Shown here one piece after another: positions 35,801 to 64,000 of a DNA stretch of 64,000 nucleotides. Below the pieces are notes generated by a model. The model was not told where the DNA came from. It worked only from the letters and a program-made list of their open reading frames with translations, and searched no databases. Origin of the DNA: Echinarachnius parma. Lineage: Eukaryota > Echinodermata > Echinoidea > Clypeasteroida > Echinarachniidae. Every line of letters begins with the position of its first letter. Positions within the stretch are counted from its first letter, which is position 1. Both the position numbers and the translations under genes were made by a program. The stretch spans positions 1 through 64,000 of the forward strand of contig JBAMJV010001823.1 in the NCBI GenBank assembly GCA_037951105.1. The letters run 5' to 3'.

Positions 35801-35806
35801 TTTATT
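35801..35806 (-). promoter_or_regulatory. Possible VCP polyadenylation signal
   Basis: AATAAA on the minus strand, 148 nt past the stop of exon 18b. No AATAAA or ATTAAA occurs between exons 18a and 18b, so both terminal forms would probably share a site here or further on. Confidence 0.35.
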
Positions 35807-35953
35807 TGGGGTCACCACCAGATCTAAGTTACAGGCAACTAGAATTTGAAAAAAATTGTTCTTACTTGCCCAACTGGGCTACCAGGCCAAAAATTTGATG
35901 TATAGCTTTGTGTGTTATGTGATGAACAGGGTCACTGAGGAGGGGGGGCGTGT

Positions 35954-56808
<20,855 letters not shown>

Positions 56809-57848
56809 TGTTGCTTTCTGGAGTCTTTTGATAGTAGGTTTGATTAGACAAAATAGAAGACTCCTGTTCGAACGACACAAACAATACATGCGAAAATATA
56901 CCGGTGCTTGGATGTGCTTCCACAAATATAGTAAATTTATCTATCTGTGATTTACAAAATAGCGGGGGTGGCGCCCCGGTGGCGCGGTGCTAAAGTGCAC
57001 ATGGGCCAGGGTGGGGCAATAAACAATATACAAAATAAAGAAATAATCAAACTGAATAATTTTCCGCCAGTAAAAAAAAAATACAACAAAATGTTTAGGC
57101 CGGGGGGGGGGGGGGGGGGGGGGGGTACTCCGGCCATGTATTGGCAATTAGGGTATGTGCAGCTTTGTCAACCCCCTTTTTCGGAAGCAATTGCCACATT
57201 TTCTTTGAAAAAGGACCCGTTTTTTTATTTAAAAAAAACATAGCCACTCTATAAAAGATGCGTGATCACAGTGCAGATGCGTCAGCTCGGCAATTAAGAC
57301 CATGTTTCTCTATCAGCTCAGTGACAGCTCTCGGTCTTTATATTTCCCCCCTCTCATCTGCTCCCTAGACCCCCATTTTGAAGTTGGCTGATCGAGGCAC
57401 ACTACCGCCAGAAGATGTACCGCCCCCCCCCCCCCCCCCCCCCCCCGGATTTAAGCCAAGTGACCAAGCCAGCAATCATTAGAGTCCAGTCCATGGTATT
57501 ACGGGCCCCGTCTACGGAAATTGATTGGTCACTACAGCTTTGGAAAATGTATTACCCCAGCTGCACTTATAAGGCCTATATCAATTTTTCGAAGTTTTCG
57601 CTATTTTTTCCAATTTATAATATTTTAAAGAAAAATTAGTTAATGACACACCAAAAAGAGGTATATAAGTCAATCGTGTTAGTGATCTACCACAACCACA
57701 TGATTAAAAACACTGAATTTTATACAAATTGTAGTATATTCCTTACATGTTGTGCTTGGTCTAATAGTTTTTTCCAAGGCTGTATAAGTTCGGTAAGAGA
57801 TTTTTAATAAACCTCTTTCGCTCACAATTTTTTTTTATTTACTATAGT

Positions 57849-58398
57849 TAAAGGTACCGTTGAGTATTGGTATTTCCCGAAGTGCCCCCCGATATTTTTT
57901 TGTGAGATAATGAAAAACTGACTGTCATATTTGAAAGAACATATACAATTTTAATGACAGAATAAACTGTATTTGATCAAAATCGGTTCAGAAACGGCTG
58001 AAATATCCATAAGTATATTCTTATTCAAAAATCAAAAGATTCACCGGCAATCACCGGGGGATATTTAGACTTTTTAGAAAAAAAAATTAAAAATGCTTAA
58101 AGACTACTTGGAAAAAAATCTGAATAGGTTTTTAAAAAGTCGTTGATGATATCTCTATTGAATCATTATTTTAACAAAACATTAAATGCACAATTTTGTA
58201 TGAAAAATGGCTAAAACCAGTGATTTTTTTTAATAGCGCCCTCTTGAGTTGTAACGGCTCTTTTTGAATGATAACAGGGGTTTTACTTAGTCGTTTGTAA
58301 TTGTGTTTACTTTTCGAGCATGGTGAAATTATAACTATTACTTTGTACCGTAATATGTGCAGGTTTTGGTTTTTGACCAATACTCAACTATCCCTTTA
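57849..58398. mobile_element. 550-bp MITE-like element, copy 1
   Basis: Ends TAAAGGTACCGTTGAGTATTGGT and ACCAATACTCAACTATCCCTTTA. The interior shares AATCGGTTCAGAAACGGCTG and AGCGCCCTCTTGAG with copies at 60656-61197 (opposite orientation) and 61378-61700. Confidence 0.75.
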
Positions 58399-59189
58399 AC
58401 AGTCCCCGCCCCCCCCCCCCCCCCCCCGATCTCCTATTATTTGTTTATTTATTTATTTATTTTTGTAGGCGAGGAGGCTTGGTAATATATGCCAATGCCG
58501 ATTGTACTAAATTGTCGGGTTCACAGGGTCACCAGGGGGTTAGGGGGATTCATTACATTGACGTAGCGTGGTTGGACTGATTGTCGGCACAATAGAGCTT
58601 TATACAACTCTAGTATTTCTTTGTGTTTTTTTAAAGAAATGTTACCCTTTTAAATGTTGTTCACTGTTTTTTTCTTCTTCAAATGATTGGGGTACAGACC
58701 CCCCATGCCCCCCTCCCCGTAGCTACGCCACTGACTATAAATCATTAATCCTATCCGTAAATGGCTGTTTGAGTGAGTGACATTACTGGGGTTCCACGTT
58801 TTATTTGAGCCTTTAAATTAGTTTAAGTAAGTATTTAAAAGTGGAAGCACAAGTGATGATGCGCAAAATATGTTCACGAAAAGTATGGTACGCTTACTGT
58901 AAGACTTACGTGGAGTTAGCTCAACAATGCACATCGTAATACGAGTCAGTCCTCAAGCTGTTATTTGCTCAATTAATTTATGATTTTGATTAAATCCCTT
59001 GTTTAAAATGTGTTAATATATTCATTTTGAAATTACCAGAACAACAACCAAATTCATAGTGGGCAGTCACAGAAAATTCTGTGGCACTTGAATACTTTGT
59101 ATTACGGGCTTCGATTGATTGGAATTCCCCGGCTCCAATGTCATCACCGTTCATTTTCCCTTTGTCATTATGCGATTACGCAATGGACC

Positions 59190-59293
59190 TTTTAGTCTAG
59201 TTTTAGACCCTGAGCTGAACTTATTCATCCCCCTACGTTTTTGTCATTTATTAGGGGAATGAAAAATTGCAGCTGGGTCTAAAACTAGACTAT
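59190..59293. repeat. Fold-back element with TAGTCTAGTTTTAGACCC arms
   Basis: A perfect 18-bp inverted repeat about 70 bp apart, the form of a very small MITE. Confidence 0.7.
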
Positions 59294-60655
59294 GGACATT
59301 GGGACAGATGTGTCGAAAGATCCGTTTTTGTGATGGGGCCGGTGAGGCCCGTGGTGGGGGGGGGGGGGACAAAAGTTTTCTGGGGCAATCAACTGGACAG
59401 CTCGAAGCCCGCCCAGTTGCTGGGGGAGGGGGCTTCCAGAAGAAAAGTGTATACTTTTCAATCGAATTACGTACAATGTGGATAACGTTCCATTTTCTAC
59501 AGGGTCGTAGATACGGGGGCATGAGGAGTGGGGGTAAATGCATATTGTTGGTTTTCCCCCTGGTGCACCCCCCCCCCCCCCCAACACACACACGTACACA
59601 TACACAACAACAAATCATGCTTGCAGTAAAATGGACAAAGTGAATCGACCCTATAATAAACATGCTAAAATATATAATTGTTGGCCGAAAATATAATAAC
59701 GCTGAGAGGATAAAGGTTGCCGGTTGGGGTGAGGTTCATAAATAGGGGGTCAAGTTTAATCGGAGATGGTAAAATTTAAAGTTTCAGGCATCATAGCAGA
59801 TTATGGTGAAGGCGAGACATGGGGGCACTCCTAAATAATGTACTTATTTATTTGTTCACATATTTTGTATGGGGGGGGGGGGGGGGAGGGGGCGCAGGCC
59901 ATCACCGTAACTTCGCCACTGAATCCTCAAAAACACAATAATTTTATTTGATACTGCAATCAGATGACATTCATATACTGTATATTTTATTTATCTGAAA
60001 ATATGTGTGTGTGCGTGTGTGTGTGTGTACATTTCGATGTACATTTTGTATGCATACATACTTCCTTTTATGTAATTGAACATGTTATTGATATTTTTGT
60101 CTATTGTTAATTAAATGGAGGAATACAACATGAAAAAAGTGTGCCGACGTGTGTGTGTGTGTGACTGTGAAAAATAAACCTTTATTGCGCCCTCGATTAA
60201 CAAGCTGTATAGGATGGTAGCTCAAGTATTTGGGCTTTAAAATTAAAACAACTTGTGGAACTTCAGGGGCAAATCACGTTTTACAAGATATGATTCAATA
60301 CCTTATGGCACTTCTTTTTGAAGTGCTCCCTTACATTGCAAGATAGTTGATCAATATATAGGCCTAGAACTTATCGTATTGTATTGTATTAACCAAATTA
60401 CTTCGTATATATATGCATCTCGTGTTTGCTGAATTAATATTTTCATGTCTATGCATTTCTGTTTATTTATATGCAAGTAGGTTACCTCAAGATTTCATTT
60501 CACACATACAATTAAACATACATACACACACACACACAAGCAATCATGCACAACCAAACACAGATCTTGGGGGTGTTTCACAAAGATCCCAAGTCGAACT
60601 TTAACGTTAAATTGGACCTCAAAATTATTGAAAGCAAGTTTCTTTGTAAAATTGT

Positions 60656-61197
60656 TAAAGGGGTAGTTTAGTTTTGGTAAGGCTGAACTTTAGTAGCCAA
60701 AACCTGCACAGTAACATTATAAACTAATAGTTATAACTCCACCATGCTCGAAAGGTATACAAAATTACAAACGACCAAGTAAAACGCCTGTTATCATTCA
60801 AAAAGAGCCATTAAAACACAAGAGGGCGCTTTTTTAAAAGGCATTGGTTTCAACCATTTTCAACCAAAATTATGCATGTGAGGTTTTGTTGATATAATGA
60901 TTAAATAGCGAGATCATCAACAACCATTTAAAAAACGCTTTTAAAATTTGTTGATAAAGTGCAAGCATTTTTTTAATTTTTTCAAAAAATCATCTAATTA
61001 TTTGGGCCCCAAATAATTATAAGATCAGATATATTTATTGATATTTCAGCCGTTTCTGGGTCGATTTTGACCAAATAAAGTTTATTCTGCCATTAAAATT
61101 GCATGTTCTCTCAAATTCGACACTCAGTTTTTCATTACCTCACAAAAAAATTGCGATGTGCAGCGCCCTCTCTACCAAAACTAAACTACCCCTTTAA
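60656..61197. mobile_element. 550-bp MITE-like element, copy 2
   Basis: Ends TAAAGGGGTAGTTTAGTTTTG and CAAAACTAAACTACCCCTTTA. The interior matches copy 1 in reverse orientation. Confidence 0.75.
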
Positions 61198-61377
61198 ACA
61201 AGTTATTTGAACAGGCCTGCAATTTTGACAGGAACCATTAACATTTTCTTTATCAAAGAGACTTCAAGTTATTGATGTGAAATTTTGTGGAAAGTTACAA
61301 ATATTCGCATTTGGGCTCTTGAATATGTTTAATTCCGAAGCTACACTAATGGTTTTCCATCATTGTCAAACTTAGTG

Positions 61378-61700
61378 TTAAAGGGGTACCCTAGTTCAGT
61401 TTTGGTATAGAGGGCGCTGCACTAAATAATTTTTTTGTGAGATAATGAAAAACCGAGTCTAAAATTTGAAAGAGCATACAATTTTAATTGCAGAATAAAC
61501 TTTATTTGATCAAAATCGGTTCAGAAACGGCTGAAATATCAATAAATATATCCGATCGGAATAAATCTGGGGCCCAGATTTATTTGATGAATAAAAAAAT
61601 AAAAAATAAATAAATGGTGGAGTTATAACTATTAGTTTGTAATGTTATTGTGCAGGTTTTGGTTACTAAAGCTCAGTCTTACCAAAAACTGTACTACTGT
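61378..61700. mobile_element. MITE-like element, copy 3, internally deleted
   Basis: The left end TTAAAGGGGTACCCTAGTTC and the GGTTCAGAAACGGCTG interior are kept. The middle is shortened compared with copies 1 and 2. Confidence 0.55.
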
Positions 61701-62527
61701 ATTAAAGTTCGACTTGGGATCTTTGTGGAACACCCCCTTCTCCCATATACTGTACTTTGTGGGAAACAAACCCCACGTCCAGCCTCTGAAGAACTAAACA
61801 AACAACTTCCCCGATGGATGGAAGAAAGTGGAGTCACATTAAATAAAGTGTTAGCCCCGGAACCCCTTCTTCCAACTTGGACAGCAAAATCTTAGCCGGA
61901 GGGAGGGCCACCACAAAGCAAACCACTATCATTATATTTTCAAAAATTATTTGTTAAATTTTCTTTTGCACTTTTTCATTTGATTTGGTAGAAAATGCAG
62001 TTCATTACATTTTTCAGTATACTATCATAAAATCAGCAATTATTCTTTGTTTGTTTTTCCTCATATAGTTATGTTATTGGATTACACCAAACCACTAATC
62101 TGGTAATGGATACAATGTTTAACTCATGAATAGAACATATCACTGGTTTAAAATATAACATTCTTCAGCATTTGATTATACTCAGTACAAAATAATCAAT
62201 AATCAAACATGGTTTGTACTTTTCTACTGAGATTTTAATATTGAACTGTCAGTTTATGTATAATTATAATTATAATGTACAAGCACAATAATTCTTTGCA
62301 ATTTACATGCACATCTATAGGTCAGCATCACTTGAAAGACAAAAAAAAAGAAGAAAAAAAAATAGGAGAAACAAGCTCAGCTCATATAGGCAAGTATTCA
62401 TAAATAGAAGTTGATATACACTCACTAACATAACATACAGTCGGTTGAGAGAGAGAAGTGAGCCGAGTCACTTTTTGTAGCATTTGTAGAAAACCACCAC
62501 ATTTATAGATCTCTTATTTTTTTTTTA

Positions 62528-62788
62528 TAGATATTCCCAAAATTATAAATTAATAATTATCAGATAATTTGGCATGACAAAGGAGGCTCTGAACAGACTG
62601 AACTACAAGATGGTATGCAGATAAATATTCCCCAAATTATGAATAATTATCAGATAATTTGGCGCGACTTGGCGTGACAAAGGAGGCTCTGAACAAGATG
62701 GTATGCAGATAAATATTCCCCAAATTATGAATAATTATCAGATAATTTGGCATGACAAAGGAGGCTCTGAGCAACAAGATGGTATGCA
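62528..62788. repeat. Minisatellite, three units of about 90 bp
   Basis: Each unit carries AATTATCAGATAATTTGGC, GACAAAGGAGGCTCTGA and AAGATGGTATGCA. The AATTATCAGATAATT core is itself nearly palindromic. Confidence 0.8.
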
Positions 62789-62878
62789 TAACTCAACTTA
62801 GCCAACAATGACATCAACAGCCTTCTCACTCTCACCCGACAAATATGATGGTTCCTATACAGTCAATACTGTGTATAG

Positions 62879-62981
62879 CATGGGCGTAGATCTGTCATTG
62901 ATACATATTCATCAGGGGGGGTGATCTATTCATTCATCCCCCCCTGATGAATAGGTATTACATAAGTATCTACGCCCATGG
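62879..62981. repeat. Fold-back element with CATGGGCGTAGAT arms
   Basis: Outer arms CATGGGCGTAGAT/ATCTACGCCCATG and inner arms TATTCATCAGGGGGG/CCCCCCTGATGAATA make a nearly complete hairpin. Confidence 0.75.
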
Positions 62982-63009
62982 TGCATATTAACCACTTATA
63001 ATAATAAGG

Positions 63010-63153
63010 GAAATCGTAACTGCCACTGTAGACAGTTGTCCACTATAGACAGGTTCCATAACATTGTTCTTCTCTTCATGAAAATACTTTTGGTGGCTGC
63101 TATAGGCAGGTTGGGTGCTATAGACAGGTGGCCACTACGACGGGTTTGACTGT
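63010..63153. mobile_element. Partial CAGTCAAACCT-family element
   Basis: CTATAGACAGG words and the GGGTTTGACTGTA right end, as in 46419-46615. Confidence 0.5.
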
Positions 63154-63216
63154 AATTACACCTACTACAGTATGTGACAGAAGCATTTTAATGCACTATT
63201 TACTGCCAGGATGTAT

Positions 63217-63402
63217 TCGACAGGTCTCAAATTCATGAAAGCCCGCTAGCTTAGTTCCTTGTTAAGTCTATTTAAGATGGGGTGGCTACAGATTAAACAC
63301 AGCTAAGCTAACCCTAGTTGGGAACTAGGAAAACTGTCTGTTGCTCAATTAACCACACATTTAAAATACACTTGGCAAGGAACTAAGCTAGCCGGGATTC
63401 AT
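63217..63402. repeat. Inverted-repeat element with GCTAGCTTAGTTCCTTG arms
   Basis: AAATTCATGAAAGCCCGCTAG at the left is mirrored by CTAGCCGGGATTCATAAAT at the right. A further partial copy follows at about 63415. Confidence 0.6.
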
Positions 63403-64000
63403 AAATATTGGGCCGGATCTCAAATGCGTGAAACCCTGTTAGCTTAGTTTCATATAGAGCTCGGGAAGCAACAAGAAGCAAAAGCAAAATTTATATCTAA
63501 CATAATTAAATAAATAAATAATAAAATGTTCTAGTACATAATTGTAAATGTATGTGCATGTATATACATCATTATACAGACGTGGCAAATTAATGCATAC
63601 CTGGTAAAAACTATTTTATAAGTTCCTCTCACAGGCCAAAAATGGGGTCGTCCCTTGGATGGACAACATTTTAAGCATAAATACAAAATTATACTGCTGT
63701 CTGAATTTTACAGTTTGTTTGGTTGTTAATTTTATTTTTTATTTCTATCTTTAAAGTGCTGTGAACGTCACAGTCGGAAAATGTGCTGTACTACATGTAT
63801 TATTATCATTGACCATAAATACATGTAGAACTGATACTGGCCTCGGACACTCTTTTATCGTGCATCGTTTCATTTTAGGATAACTGCTCAAATTTTCTAA
63901 AAGGAGAAAATATATATGAGGTTAGTACATTCACAGAATGGTTCACTGCATTTAGTATAGGTCTACAAAAGGGGATATGTCATCTCATTTGTATTTATAC

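Larger units (their letters stand above)
28514..35953. other. Spacer after exon D and intergenic DNA to VCP
   Basis: The part to about 32560 is the duplicate of the spacer after exon B. It holds the tail relic at 28617-28901 and elements at 29416, 29698, 29940, 32208, 32943 and 33554. From about 33700 to 35800 the DNA is AT-rich with no frame that looks coding. VCP transcription probably ends within the last few hundred bases. Confidence 0.55.
56809..64000. other. Right flank without a recognised gene
   Basis: VCP 5' UTR and promoter are expected within the first few hundred bases. The remainder holds long G or C runs (57103-57125, 57422-57446, 58408-58427, 59358-59369, 59567-59581, 59871-59886), TG/CA repeats (60005-60028, 60521-60538), several inverted-repeat elements, and no frame with protein-like sequence. 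Confidence 0.6.

Noticed and set aside
59244..59663. Overlapping frames of 106-139 codons near 59.3-59.6 kb
   Set aside because: They are driven by G and C runs and a fold-back repeat. Composition is unlike a protein and there are no splice sites.

Overview
The window comes from an animal nuclear genome. Two loci have GT-AG introns, the DNA is AT-rich and packed with short inverted-repeat transposons, and there are no bacterial operons. The ATPase product is very close to metazoan p97/VCP, and the repeat content fits a marine deuterostome invertebrate. An echinoderm is my best guess, but this is inference and nothing fixes the species.

Left half (about 2.3-32.6 kb, + strand): a C2H2 zinc-finger locus. 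Three short exons (2306-2336, 5078-5197, 5882-5974) join in one continuous phase and then meet four very large, related zinc-finger exons, A (7074-10132), B (11506-14732), C (19858-22865) and D (25317-28513). Each large exon starts at the same acceptor in the same phase and ends at its own stop. I found no 5' exons in front of B, C or D, and B has no usable ATG near its start. The simplest reading is one 5' half spliced alternatively to four 3' exons, giving predicted proteins of 1100, 1156, 1083 and 1146 residues. A truncated fifth copy (E, 17948-18346) and two tail relics (14827-15004, 28617-28901) show that the array arose by repeated segmental duplication. Two in-frame coding minisatellites differ in copy number between the exons.

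Middle (32.6-35.9 kb): AT-rich intergenic DNA with dispersed elements.

Right half (56.8 down to 35.95 kb, - strand): a complete VCP/p97 gene. I resolved 18 coding exons that join in frame to 804 residues. The last exon is tandemly duplicated (18a, 18b), so a second 805-residue form is possible. Intron 16 is mostly a 1.2-kb hexanucleotide array that is open in the VCP frame.

The VCP introns also hold three families of repeated, structured sequences on the VCP strand that look like snoRNAs. One is a C/D-box RNA (introns 13, 14, 17) with 13 nt complementary to a conserved 28S rRNA segment. Two are H/ACA-type RNAs (introns 2, 3, 4 and introns 5, 6, 7, 9, 12). Several copies lie beside decayed copies of VCP exon 13, and other introns hold relics of exons 5, 6 and 11. 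This suggests the snoRNAs spread by small duplications inside the host gene.

Right flank (56.9-64 kb): no convincing gene. It holds MITE-like elements, mononucleotide runs, CA/TG repeats and a 3-unit minisatellite.
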